64,000 nt of DNA from Anderseniella sp. Alg231-50 (GCF_900149695.1 NZ_LT703004.1:558001-622000); one strand, 5' to 3'. Positions 1-7,364 are shown, counted from the first letter of the stretch. A program made the numbers and translations. The notes: a model not told the origin generated them from the letters alone.

Positions 1-682
1 CTTTTAGCCCTTGTTCGGCTACGTCCTGTGCAGGACGGCATGTGATGCAAGACTTGCGGTGAGTAGAGTATTCTTCATCCCCAGGAGCAGGTTTTGTGGT
101 GAGTACTTTTTGCAGAGCACATCGCCGTCGTCACATGCCGTCACTCCTGAATGGGCATCTGGTGTACTGTTTCATCCCGCTCACGCAAGCAGCGTGTGGT
201 TGCGCTTCACCGCAACACACTTCGTGCATTTGAACGGAGTTCATCACTGTGCCTGCCTGCAGCCAGGAGACCGTCCGGTCGGTTGGCTTATTGCCACCAT
301 TCCCGCGGCAGCTGGAACCGGTATTTTCATCAAATCACAACATACCACAATTCAATTTCAATATACTGATTCATATTTTCATAAACTACATTTGTTATTA
401 ATGTGTAAAATACTTTTTTCCATAAAATATGCTTGATTAAAACGGTTTTGTTGAAATTTCTTGTAAACTAAATTTCGCATACCCATATATGTATTAATGC
501 ATGGGATTTTCATTTTTAAAAACACTTACCTTTATCCGATCCGTCAGCACTGCGCACCACCTGCCGGTCGTTCTTGATACTGGAGATGACACGACAGGGG
601 GAATTTCCGCGCCCGGCGTAACTCAGGGGAACTGTTTGCCACCAATAAACGCAAGAAAAACAATTTGAGAGAGGAGAAAATC
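1..682. other. Intergenic region without a convincing gene
   Basis: No frame here looks like a protein. The longest plus-strand frame (about 11-436) has an unlikely composition and runs through a decayed copy of the dispersed repeat. Positions 340-540 are strongly AT-rich and probably contain the promoter of the downstream SPFH gene, but I could not fix a single -35/-10 pair. The left part may belong to the end of a gene outside the window. Confidence 0.5.
172..290 (+). repeat. Degenerate copy of the dispersed hairpin repeat
   Basis: The stretch starts with CCGCTCACGCAAGCAGC, keeps CACTTCGTGC in the middle and has GGAGTTCATCAC near the right part. These landmarks occur in the same order in the well-preserved copies near 6.7-7.2 kb and 11.2 kb. 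The sequence between the landmarks has drifted heavily, so this is called a relic. Confidence 0.4.
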
Positions 683-1597
683 ATGAAACTCACTTCAAGA
701 TACCTTGGAATAGCAGCCTCTAGCTGCGTACTTGCCGCCATTGCAGGATTTTTCGTCGTTGCGCCGTTTTTCGGCCAGCGGGTGGAAGTACCGCCTGCGC
801 ACATTGGCAAGATCCTCACCAAGAACGGCTACGCGCCTGAGAACATTCCGCCGTCACGTTTCCGGCTGGATGCCTGTTTCTGGTATTGCGACCGGCTGGT
901 GCTGATCGAAGCCAGCGACACCGGCGTCAAGGAAACCTTCAAGCTGTTCATGCCGCGCGAGCAACTGAATATGAGCTTTGACGTGCGCTTTACCCTGGCG
1001 GTGCGCAATGACGCGCAAGCCCTGGACAGCATTTTCGACCGGGTCACGTCGAAGCGCGGGGTCATCACCATATCGCGCATCTACGATATTTACGGCCAGC
1101 CGATCATGCGCGAAATCGTGCGCACGGCGATGGCGAAATACACCATCAACGAGGTTGCCTCGAGCCGCGAGCGGATCAACGCGGAACTCAGGGACGTGGT
1201 GACCAAGGCGCTGTCCAGCACACCACTGTCGATCAAACGCTTCTCGCTGGCAGACGTGCAGTTTCCCGAGGTGATAACCAAGCAGAAGGAAATTGCCGCG
1301 CAGCGCCGCGTCGAGATCGAAGAACAGGAAGCCAAGAAGCAGATCGCGCTGGTGCAACTACAGACCGAGCTGGAAAAGGCCAAGCTGAACCGCAAGGTGC
1401 GCCGTGAAAAGGCCGAGGCCGCGCGCGAGGAAAATGCGATTTATGCAGAATCCGTTTCAGACAAGTACCTGCAGTACAGGCGGCTCGAGGTCCTGGAGAA
1501 AATGGCCATCAACCCGAATACGGTGTTCGTGCCGTTTGACGCGCTCGGCACCGTCGGCATGCAACAGCGCATCTTTGCCAAGGAGGTCCGCAAATGA
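683..1597 (+). CDS. SPFH/band-7 (prohibitin-like) membrane protein
   Basis: The 304-residue protein has an N-terminal membrane anchor (about residues 5-30), an SPFH-like domain (about 35-200) and a charged Ala/Glu/Lys/Arg-rich coiled coil (about 200-265). That is the usual stomatin/prohibitin layout, in which homo-oligomers form membrane scaffolds that influence proteases or lipid microdomains. The ATG at 683 is chosen because GAGAGGAG lies just upstream; a TTG at 665 is in frame but sits before that site. The next gene overlaps by four bases (ATGA), so the two are probably translationally coupled and their products may work together. Family assignment is from sequence pattern; the specific substrate is unknown. 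Confidence 0.8.
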   Translation: MKLTSRYLGIAASSCVLAAIAGFFVVAPFFGQRVEVPPAHIGKILTKNGYAPENIPPSRFRLDACFWYCDRLVLIEASDTGVKETFKLFMPREQLNMSFDVRFTLAVRNDAQALDSIFDRVTSKRGVITISRIYDIYGQPIMREIVRTAMAKYTINEVASSRERINAELRDVVTKALSSTPLSIKRFSLADVQFPEVITKQKEIAAQRRVEIEEQEAKKQIALVQLQTELEKAKLNRKVRREKAEAAREENAIYAESVSDKYLQYRRLEVLEKMAINPNTVFVPFDALGTVGMQQRIFAKEVRK

Positions 1598-1974
1598 GTT
1601 TTCAGTTTCTCAATCTGAGTTTTTCACTGGGCTTCAGCGTGCTGGCACCAATGCTGGTCCTGATCGGTGTCGCCCTGCTGGCGCGTCACTGGCTGTTCAA
1701 GTCGCAGGACTTCAGGCCCCGGCACAAGAGCATGGTCAACAGCGCTCTGGTGGCCGTCCTGCTGATCGCCTTTGCCAGCATGTCGATGCGCTCTGCAGCG
1801 ACCTATGGCCCGCGCAATACGCTCAACACCTGGCAGGAACCGGTTGTGCAGCAGCAAACCACCCTGCCGGAGGTAAAGGACCTGTCACCGCAAGTGACGA
1901 CCGACGAGCAACGCGTACAGCAGATGCGTGAGCTGGAGACGGAGCCGCGGGTTTCACCGGTTACGGCCGAGTGA
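1594..1974 (+). CDS. Small two-helix membrane protein coupled to SPFH gene
   Basis: The 126-residue protein has two hydrophobic segments (about residues 8-30 and 45-62) followed by a polar tail rich in Gln, Thr and Glu. It starts inside the stop of the SPFH gene through an ATGA overlap, which indicates one operon. I do not recognise a family. The coupling suggests it is a partner or membrane anchor of the SPFH oligomer; this is inference only. Confidence 0.65.
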   Translation: MSFQFLNLSFSLGFSVLAPMLVLIGVALLARHWLFKSQDFRPRHKSMVNSALVAVLLIAFASMSMRSAATYGPRNTLNTWQEPVVQQQTTLPEVKDLSPQVTTDEQRVQQMRELETEPRVSPVTAE

Positions 1975-2049
1975 CAGCAAGCGGGTTGGAATTGCTGGGT
2001 CGGAGTGGCGGAACAAACAGCCTGTCCGACCCAGACATCAGTTACAATC

Positions 2050-2529
2050 TCACGAGACAATCAATCCGCCAACCAAACTTCCCAAAAAAGCCAGCGAAGC
2101 TGTTGCCAGGGGAATCCAGTAACGACTTGCAACTTTCTGCTCAAGCGCCCTCTGGTGCAAGTTGACCGTCGTTTCGATCAATGTTCCCAGTTCACCGGAA
2201 GAAAGCGGGCGTCTTGAAATTCGCTCCTTTTCCTCTTGTGACATAGCGTCGAATTCTTCGCGGGTGACCTCCCCCATGTGTTTTGTATGAAACAGCTTGC
2301 GGAACTGCCTGCGCCAGACGAGGCTTGCCTTGTCACCTGATATTCTGAAAAATTCGGGATGTTCGGCGAAAACCGCCTGCCATTTTCCGGCCTGTCCCGG
2401 ATCGTTGACAATTTTTTCTGCCCACTTGTCAAAACTGAGTTTGTAGTACGGGTAGTTTCCCAATGCCGTAATAGCCGCGATCACGTCCGCAAGTCGACCG
2501 GCCTTGAGGTATGGATTCCTCAGGGTCAT
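2050..2529 (-). CDS. Conserved-looking protein with C-terminal membrane anchor
   Basis: The 159-residue protein is soluble and charged for about 130 residues and ends in one hydrophobic helix (about residues 137-158). This is a tail-anchored or single-pass topology. The ATG at 2529 is preferred over the GTG immediately before it because AAGGAGG lies seven bases upstream. It converges with the SPFH pair and shares the strand of the GcrA-like genes to its right. No family recognised, no function proposed. Confidence 0.6.
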   Translation of the reverse strand: MTLRNPYLKAGRLADVIAAITALGNYPYYKLSFDKWAEKIVNDPGQAGKWQAVFAEHPEFFRISGDKASLVWRRQFRKLFHTKHMGEVTREEFDAMSQEEKERISRRPLSSGELGTLIETTVNLHQRALEQKVASRYWIPLATASLAFLGSLVGGLIVS

Positions 2530-2616
2530 CACTCAGCCTCCTTCGTTCTGTGCCATCACCGCAGATCACCACAAAGACGTTGATCATGACAATCAATTAC
2601 TCCGTTACGTCATCTT

Positions 2617-3021
2617 TCATCCCTCCCCCAGCAGCCGATCTACCAGTATTGCCGCGATGCGATGGCGCCTTGCCGTTCTGAATGCCTTGGCCTGGGCGCG
2701 GCGGATTTTTGCGAGGCTCAGGGCTTCAAACGCGTCCAGTATGCCGTCCATACCGGCAATTTCGGGGTTTTGGGCAAGCACGTCCGATACAGCGCCTATG
2801 GTGTCGTCGTGCAGTTCAGACGCGTTGGCACGGCCGGAGTCCACGATGCATCGCAGTGTCAGGCGGACATGGCCGGGGCCGTGCTGACGCAACATGCGCT
2901 GCAAGGTGCGCCGGGCGTGGGTGACCTTGTAGGTATGCCCTCTCCTGGCCTTGTGGCAGGGCAGGATTTCCACCCCGCACTCACGGGCCAGTTGGTCGAT
3001 TTTTCCGCGCGGCCGGGTCAT
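2617..3021 (-). CDS. Unknown 134-residue basic protein downstream of GcrA-like gene
   Basis: The start at 3021 follows a GAGGGGG ribosome site; the frame stays open further upstream but there the sequence is the antisense of the GcrA-like gene. The protein is rich in Arg, Lys and His, is likely alpha-helical and has no signal peptide or membrane helix. It lies 55 bases downstream of the GcrA-like gene on the same strand, so the two probably form a unit. I do not recognise the family. The basic composition would suit nucleic-acid binding, but no motif proves this. Confidence 0.6.
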   Translation of the reverse strand: MTRPRGKIDQLARECGVEILPCHKARRGHTYKVTHARRTLQRMLRQHGPGHVRLTLRCIVDSGRANASELHDDTIGAVSDVLAQNPEIAGMDGILDAFEALSLAKIRRAQAKAFRTARRHRIAAILVDRLLGEG

Positions 3022-3076
3022 GGTCAACCCCCTCTTGTTGGGCTGTATTCTTCGGGAACCGGGTTCAGGCATGCGC

Positions 3077-3706
3077 TCACGCCCGCTTCTTGAAGGTAAT
3101 CGCCGGCCCGCCACAGCATCTTTCGTGATGAGCCGGGCAGTAAGGCGAACCGTGCTGTTGCGTGTCGGCGCAGAATTTGACCGTGCCGTCCGGCTGGTCG
3201 ACGGGAAAGCGGCAGTGATGGTCTTCAAGGTCAGCCATGGCGAGCTTGCCGGCCTGACCGGCGAAACCCTCAGCAAACATCGGCTTGAACGGGCTCCTGT
3301 CGAACACCGCATCGGCGTCAAAGTCCGGCGCCTTGATGGCGAACCTGCCGGGTTTCGGTTTGCGTGGCCTGAGGCCGTGCCGGGTCACCACATTGCCGAT
3401 GGTGCCGAGGGTGACGCCGAATTCGGCGGCGATCTCGGTATAGGCCCACCTTTCATCCAGCAATTGCACCACGCGGGTTATGGCGGCCTCGTCCCAGGTA
3501 TTACGCTTCATGACCGGTTCAATGCCGAACCGCCTCCACACCGAGACAATGGCATTGCGGGTCGAGCCCATCATGGCGCCGATCTGCCGCGACGTGTGGC
3601 CGGCAGCCGTCAGCCTCCTGACCTGTTCGACCTTTTCCGGCGTCCATTTGGACGGCTTTGCATTTGCCGCGTTTGCCACATTTGCCGGTGGTTTTCCTGC
3701 TGTCAT
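3077..3706 (-). CDS. GcrA-family-like regulator with two helix-turn-helix units
   Basis: The 209-residue protein has an N-terminal helix-turn-helix matching the GcrA pattern (W-T-x-E-K, then SRQIGAMMG and TRNAIVSVW, about residues 20-60). A second similar unit follows (NTWDEAAI to TIGNVV, about 68-112). The C-terminus has the GcrA-type Cys/His cluster (HHCRFP, KFCAD, YCPAHH). GcrA activates cell-cycle promoters together with sigma-70 in alphaproteobacteria. Two tandem HTH units are not what I expect of GcrA itself, so this is a relative, perhaps phage- or island-borne. GGAGAGG precedes the ATG. It is divergent from the S24 repressor, and an ATAGG-N6-CCTAT operator lies in the shared upstream region. 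Confidence 0.7.
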   Translation of the reverse strand: MTAGKPPANVANAANAKPSKWTPEKVEQVRRLTAAGHTSRQIGAMMGSTRNAIVSVWRRFGIEPVMKRNTWDEAAITRVVQLLDERWAYTEIAAEFGVTLGTIGNVVTRHGLRPRKPKPGRFAIKAPDFDADAVFDRSPFKPMFAEGFAGQAGKLAMADLEDHHCRFPVDQPDGTVKFCADTQQHGSPYCPAHHERCCGGPAITFKKRA

Positions 3707-3747
3707 TAACTGCCTCTCCTGATGATCGGATACGGCAGGTTAACATA

Positions 3748-3763
3748 ATAGGACTATACCTAT
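3748..3763. promoter_or_regulatory. Operator ATAGG-N6-CCTAT between GcrA-like gene and repressor
   Basis: The site reads ATAGGACTATACCTAT, a perfect inverted repeat of ATAGG around six bases. The same half-sites and spacing occur twice at 5303-5341. Its position between two divergent regulators fits autoregulation by the S24 repressor encoded at 3822. Binding is inferred from position and recurrence. Confidence 0.7.
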
Positions 3764-3780
3764 AACGCAAGCGGAAAATT

Positions 3781-3823
3781 CCTATTGGACATTTCTCCTA
3801 TTACCTGAGAGGCTTATTCCTAT
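3781..3823. promoter_or_regulatory. Three CCTAT half-sites in front of the repressor start
   Basis: CCTAT occurs at 3781, 3797 and 3819, the last overlapping the ATG at 3822. These equal the right half of the ATAGG-N6-CCTAT operator and are spaced 16 and 22 bases apart. They may be weak secondary repressor sites. Confidence 0.4.
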
Positions 3824-4514
3824 GACTGATCCCGTACGCAAACGCATCCGCCAGCTTATCGGCGACAAGAACCTCGATATGAAGAGCCTGTCGCTGGCGC
3901 TGGGCAAGAATCACGCCTACCTGCAGCAGTACCTGGAACGCGGCATTCCGAAGGAGCTGAACGAGCGCTCACGCATTCTGCTGGCCGAACAGCTGGGCGT
4001 GGACCAGGCAGAGCTTGGCGGACCGCAAGGCACCCGGCCCGGCAAGCCTGCTGCCGGCGCGCAGCAGCAGATACCGGAAATCGACGTGCATGCAGGCGCC
4101 GGCGGGGGCGGTTTTACCGCCCTTGAATCACATTCCGCCAATGGCATGACATTCAGCCGCGAAGTGGTACGTGACCACTGGCGCCTGCCCGACTGGCTGC
4201 TGTACAGCCTTAACGCCAGGTCCGGCAACCTGGCCGCGTTCCCGGTGCAGGGAGACAGCATGTCGCCAACGCTGCTGGACGGCGACGTGGTGTTCGTGGA
4301 CACCCGCATCCGCCAGCCGTCACCGCCGGGCCTGTTCGTGCTGGCAGACGAGTTTGGCGGGGTCATCGTGAAACGGCTGGAAGTGTCCAGCGATCCCGGT
4401 GACGAGGACATCATGGTTCGCGTGGGGTCTGACAATCCGCACCACATGACCAAGGAGCTGCGCCTGGACGAAATCTCGATTGTCGGGCGATATGTCGGCA
4501 GATTCACCAGGTGA
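3822..4514 (+). CDS. S24-family self-cleaving transcriptional repressor (CI/LexA type)
   Basis: The 230-residue protein has an N-terminal DNA-binding region of XRE type (about residues 1-65) and a C-terminal S24 peptidase domain (about 85-230). The catalytic Ser is in GDSMSPT (Ser146) and the catalytic Lys in VIVKRLE (Lys184), 38 residues apart as in LexA/CI. An Ala-Gly pair at 91-92 (HAGAGGG) is a plausible self-cleavage site. Such repressors are inactivated by RecA filaments after DNA damage or by other signals. Operators at 3748 and 5303-5341 are the likely targets. The next gene starts inside the stop (GTGA), so the repressor is coupled to a membrane protein. Confidence 0.85.
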   Translation: MTDPVRKRIRQLIGDKNLDMKSLSLALGKNHAYLQQYLERGIPKELNERSRILLAEQLGVDQAELGGPQGTRPGKPAAGAQQQIPEIDVHAGAGGGGFTALESHSANGMTFSREVVRDHWRLPDWLLYSLNARSGNLAAFPVQGDSMSPTLLDGDVVFVDTRIRQPSPPGLFVLADEFGGVIVKRLEVSSDPGDEDIMVRVGSDNPHHMTKELRLDEISIVGRYVGRFTR

Positions 4515-5041
4515 GTACCGAATTTTTCAGGCGCAGGGCGGTTTTTGATGACCTCGGTCACCGGGTCGGCGTGGGTCTGTGCGTGCTCATTGCGGCCGCA
4601 ACCGTGATGATGCTGGCCCTGTCATTTGACCCGCGATATGATCTTGGCTACCAGGCCGCCGGCTTTCTCAGCGCTTTGATTTTTGCAACCACACTGGGAC
4701 TTGCCAGTTACCTTGCATCGCGCGCGATCGCCAGGCTGGTCCACCGGTTGAAATTCGGCAGCGCCGGAAACCAGCTCGACTGGCAAGGCGGGTTCAACCC
4801 ACGCAAGATGACCAACAACCTCATCGCCCTGATCAGCGGTGGTGCACTGGCTGCAGCCGGCATGTTGTTCAGGCTGATCACAGGGATGGTATCGGGGTTT
4901 CCGCAAGGCGCGGGATACGCCATAGGCCGCATGGTTGCCGCAGGCCTGATTTTCCTGATTGTCGGATACCTGCTCGCACACGCGATCCAGTGGGGTATGC
5001 AGAAGTACAAATCATCCCAATCAGCAGATTCCAACCAGTAA
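4511..5041 (+). CDS. Four-helix membrane protein coupled to the S24 repressor
   Basis: The 176-residue protein starts with GTG overlapping the TGA of the repressor gene. It has four hydrophobic helices (about residues 20-38, 46-68, 98-118 and 135-157) and a short polar C-terminus. No family recognised. Its co-translation with the repressor suggests that its expression is tied to repressor level; a role in sensing or in an island-encoded membrane response is possible but not shown by sequence. Confidence 0.65.
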   Translation: MSTEFFRRRAVFDDLGHRVGVGLCVLIAAATVMMLALSFDPRYDLGYQAAGFLSALIFATTLGLASYLASRAIARLVHRLKFGSAGNQLDWQGGFNPRKMTNNLIALISGGALAAAGMLFRLITGMVSGFPQGAGYAIGRMVAAGLIFLIVGYLLAHAIQWGMQKYKSSQSADSNQ

Positions 5042-5302
5042 CCTTGCTGCTGCCCGCCGCGCCAGCCGATCAGGATCGCGTTGCGACCCAGGAGACCTCA
5101 CAGGGCTGACATCCAGGCGGAATGGCTGCCGAGTTTTGACGAGCAGTCAGCCAAACAGGGCGGTTTCCTGCCTGCGCTTGCAACACGCATTGCGGCAACG
5201 GTTCATCACGGCTTCTGCCTGGCAAAAATAAACCCAAAATGCACCCGATGCAGCCGACGTGAAGTGTTGCCCATGCCTGCAAGCAGGAATTTTCCTGTTG
5301 TT

Positions 5303-5347
5303 ATAGGTGTTTTCCTATTGACATGATAGGACTATACCTACTATATA
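5303..5347 (+). promoter_or_regulatory. Repressed promoter with two ATAGG-N6-CCTAT operators
   Basis: TTGACA lies at 5318-5323 and TATATA at 5342-5347, separated by 18 bases. One operator (5303-5318, ATAGGTGTTTTCCTAT) abuts the -35 box. A second (5326-5341, ATAGGACTATACCTAC, one mismatch) fills the spacer. Occupancy by the S24 repressor would block RNA polymerase directly. The downstream transcript encodes the small proteins at 5383 and 5742. Confidence 0.75.
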
Positions 5348-5382
5348 ACACGCACTCATTTAGAAGTTTCAGCGAGGTCGCC

Positions 5383-5745
5383 ATGGGTCACATTTTCCTG
5401 CATGATCTTTCCAGACCGGCGGGTCCGATGTCGGCACCACCAGCACCGCCACCTGTCAAACCGGCCCCTCAAGAGGATCCGATCGAGTGCGAGGCGGTCA
5501 GACGTCATGGCTGCGCTTTCTGGCGCGGTGACTGGCACGCCAGTGGCGGTGGTCGGGAGGTCCGTATCACGGCCCGTGAATTCGGTTATGGCGGACCGGG
5601 CTATTGTTTCTTCGAAATGCGCTGTGCACGCACCCGTAACCGTACGACGAGGCAGGACTGGTATCTGAACTGGCGGAATTTCACCCCGGCACCCGGCATG
5701 CGCCTGATTGCCGACTACCGGCCAAGACAGGAGATCTGTACATGA
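5383..5745 (+). CDS. Small unknown protein under S24-repressor-type control
   Basis: The 120-residue protein begins at an ATG with GAGG about eight bases upstream and about 35 bases downstream of the operator-bearing promoter. It has a Pro-rich N-terminal third and a compact C-terminal part with Trp, Gly and Cys (CAFWRGDW, GGPGYCFFEMRC). No membrane helix or signal peptide is seen. It overlaps the next gene by four bases. No family recognised; its promoter makes it a candidate damage- or induction-response product. Confidence 0.6.
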   Translation: MGHIFLHDLSRPAGPMSAPPAPPPVKPAPQEDPIECEAVRRHGCAFWRGDWHASGGGREVRITAREFGYGGPGYCFFEMRCARTRNRTTRQDWYLNWRNFTPAPGMRLIADYRPRQEICT

Positions 5746-5948
5746 GCCGCCCAGCACCCCCTGCCCCCGTCCGCGCCGACCTGGTTGCCGACTGCCAGCA
5801 CATGGCCACGTCCGCCATGGGCATTGCCGCCGACCTTGCCCGTATCGGCGAGCAGGAGTGTGCCGGAACGCCGTGTACCGCAGACGCACTCGCCTATATC
5901 AGGCAGCGCATCGAGGCACTGGCCGGATTTGCCGGAGCAAAGTTTTAG
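5742..5948 (+). CDS. Small unknown 68-residue protein, second in repressed operon
   Basis: The ORF starts at the ATG overlapping the preceding stop (ATGA). The product is Ala-rich and likely helical, with two Cys residues in its middle (EQECAGTPC). It has no recognisable domain. The tight coupling to the 5383 gene and the strong hairpin right after it argue that this is a genuine last gene of the operon. Confidence 0.5.
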   Translation: MSRPAPPAPVRADLVADCQHMATSAMGIAADLARIGEQECAGTPCTADALAYIRQRIEALAGFAGAKF

Positions 5949-5961
5949 GGGAGTTTTACTC

Positions 5962-5998
5962 CGCTCCCGCCAGCAGCCTTCGGCTGCTGGCGGGAGCG
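5962..5998. terminator. Perfect 17-bp hairpin between convergent genes
   Basis: The left arm is CGCTCCCGCCAGCAGCC, the loop TTC and the right arm its exact reverse complement. It sits between the ends of a plus-strand operon (5948) and a minus-strand gene (6016), so it can serve both as terminator. There is no long T run. The arms match the CGCTCACGCCAGCAGCC end of the dispersed repeats, so it may be a rearranged end of that element. Confidence 0.7.
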
Positions 5999-6015
5999 AT
6001 AAACAAGAACCAAAA

Positions 6016-6402
6016 TCACGGCGCCCGGTCGGGTAACAGGGCGATCGAGCGGGCCAACGGTGAGGTAATGCGCTCGCGCGAGTACCATGGCGCCAGCACA
6101 TCAGGACCCGTCAGATCGGCGTTGCGGGTCAGGAAGTCTGCCGCGTTGTCATGCGCGGATGCTTGCATGCGTTCGGCAATCAGGCTGACAAACGCCATAG
6201 TAATGGTGGCGTTGAACTTCGATGTGTCACCGGCTGCCGCGGCCAGCGTTTTGATACCGCGCGATATGATACCGACTGCCTCCACATAGTCATGCCGCAT
6301 CAGCGCTTCATAGGCCACGCCGACATGATCTGTGTGAGAAAAGTCCTTCGGGGCCAGTGTGCCGGCTCGCAGCCGCTGCAGCTTGTCGAAATAATCCACC
6401 AT
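6016..6402 (-). CDS. Unknown helical protein, operon with RHH-like regulator
   Basis: The 128-residue protein is predicted soluble and mostly helical, with conserved-looking features such as FSHTDHVGVAYEALMRHDY near residues 21-39 and FNATITMAFVSLIAER near 63-78. I believe this layout is shared by small conserved alphaproteobacterial proteins but cannot name the family. Its start overlaps the stop of the upstream RHH-like gene by one base, so the two are co-translated. Confidence 0.6.
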   Translation of the reverse strand: MVDYFDKLQRLRAGTLAPKDFSHTDHVGVAYEALMRHDYVEAVGIISRGIKTLAAAAGDTSKFNATITMAFVSLIAERMQASAHDNAADFLTRNADLTGPDVLAPWYSRERITSPLARSIALLPDRAP

Positions 6403-6656
6403 CAGGCATCTCCTTCGCTGTCACTGGTCCGATGGCTGTCCTCGGCAGTCAGGTCGAGGTCATAGACGCTTTTCAACTGGTTGATCTTGCCGATGGTCTC
6501 AGCCGAAAACGGCGCCCTGCCCTCAAAGGCATGCAGGGCCATGGCTTCGATCAGTTCGGCCACCGACATGTCGAGATGCTCGGCCAGGCCCTTCAGAACT
6601 TTCAGCAACCGTTTTTCCAGCCGCAGACCAGTTTGGATACGTTCGATTTTCTTCAT
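6402..6656 (-). CDS. Small ribbon-helix-helix-like DNA-binding protein
   Basis: The 84-residue protein has a beta-strand-like start (IERIQTGLRLEKRL) followed by two helices with MSVAELIEAMALHAF, which fits a ribbon-helix-helix fold. The start at 6656 gives a typical RHH N-terminus; longer in-frame starts would read through the promoter. A perfect palindrome TTGGTACCAA (6674-6683) lies between the likely -35 and -10 boxes, consistent with autoregulation. The RHH call is from pattern only. Confidence 0.6.
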   Translation of the reverse strand: MKKIERIQTGLRLEKRLLKVLKGLAEHLDMSVAELIEAMALHAFEGRAPFSAETIGKINQLKSVYDLDLTAEDSHRTSDSEGDA

Positions 6657-6664
6657 GAGGCATG

Positions 6665-6691
6665 TGTATAATTTTGGTACCAAGGTGTCAA
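6665..6691 (-). promoter_or_regulatory. Promoter with TTGGTACCAA palindrome for the RHH-like gene
   Basis: On the minus strand TTGACA (6691-6686) precedes TATACA (6670-6665) with a 15-base spacer, shorter than optimal. The spacer contains the perfect 10-base palindrome TTGGTACCAA (6674-6683). A regulator bound there would cover the core promoter. Confidence 0.5.
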
Positions 6692-6702
6692 GATTGCTTT
6701 AT

Positions 6703-7300
6703 GTCACTCGCGCAAGCAGCCTGACGGCTGCGCTCCGCTAGGGCGCACTTCGTGCGACGGCCAGTCGGCCTTGCCTCGGCACGTCCCGTGCCAGGGGTCA
6801 TTCCGCTCGCGCAAGCAGCCTACGGCTGCGCTCCGCGGGGGCGCACTTCGTGCGGCGGCCGGTCGGCCTTGCCTCGGCACGTCCCGTGCCGGGGGTCATT
6901 CCGCTCACGCAAGCAGCCTGACGTCTGCGCTCCGCTGGGGCGCACTTCGTGCGACGGCCAGTCGGCCTTGCCTCGGCACGTCCCGTGCCAGGGGTCATTC
7001 CGCTCACGCAAGCAGCCTGACGTCTGCGCTCCGCTGGGGCGCACTTCGTGCGACGGCCAGTCGGCCTTGCCTCGGCACGTCCCGTGCCAGGGGTCATTCC
7101 GCTCACGCAAGCAGCCTGACGTCTGCGCTCCGCTGGGGCGCACTTCGGGCGACGGCCGGTCGGCCTTGCCTCGGCACGTCCCGTGCCTCGGAGGAGTTCA
7201 TCACTACTGTTGTTCGGGGTCGGAGAACGGCGCGAAGCACGTAGTGCTGAGCAAAGCTGTTCGACCACCAATAACCAAGCTGCTGGCGTGAGCGGAATGA
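6703..7300 (+). repeat. Tandem array of five ~99-bp hairpin repeat units plus end module
   Basis: The anchor GCAAGCAG begins at 6712, 6811, 6909, 7008 and 7107, giving a period of 98-99 bases. Each unit contains stacked small inverted repeats: GCACTTCGTGC, GGCCAGTCGGCC and GGCAC-GTCCC-GTGCC. After the fifth unit (7190-7270) follows the second module of the dispersed element (GTCGGAGAACGG to AAGCTGTTCGACC). The array lies between the RHH-like gene and the Rrf2 gene. Because 99 is divisible by three, several frames stay open here; they are not genes. Confidence 0.9.
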
Positions 7301-7321
7301 ACTTTCTTGACTCATAAACAG

Positions 7322-7348
7322 AATCATAGATAATATTTATCCATGATT
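7322..7348. promoter_or_regulatory. Palindrome upstream of the Rrf2 gene
   Basis: The arms AATCATAGATAA (7322-7333) and TTATCCATGATT (7337-7348) match at 11 of 12 positions around a 3-base centre. It is AT-rich and sits 17 bases before the Rrf2 start, so it overlaps the promoter or early leader. Autoregulation by the Rrf2 protein is the simplest reading. Confidence 0.6.
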
Positions 7349-7364
7349 ATTTCGAGAGGCCCAC

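Noticed and set aside
11-436. Plus-strand open frame at the left edge
   Set aside because: It crosses a decayed repeat copy and AT-rich promoter-like DNA, and its product shows no domain.
2951-3709. 252-codon plus-strand open frame
   Set aside because: It is antisense to the GcrA-like gene and its neighbour, which have ribosome sites and recognisable motifs; no domain is seen in the plus-strand product.
2617-5948. Complete prophage
   Set aside because: An S24 repressor, operators and small unknown genes are present, but no integrase, structural, replication or lysis genes and no attachment repeats were seen.
6703-7192. CRISPR array
   Set aside because: The repeats are contiguous 99-base units without unique spacers, and no cas genes are nearby.
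6752-7291. Open frames on both strands across the repeat array (up to 179 codons)
   Set aside because: The 99-base period is a multiple of three, so any stop-free frame in one unit stays open in all. The products are repeats without protein-like features.
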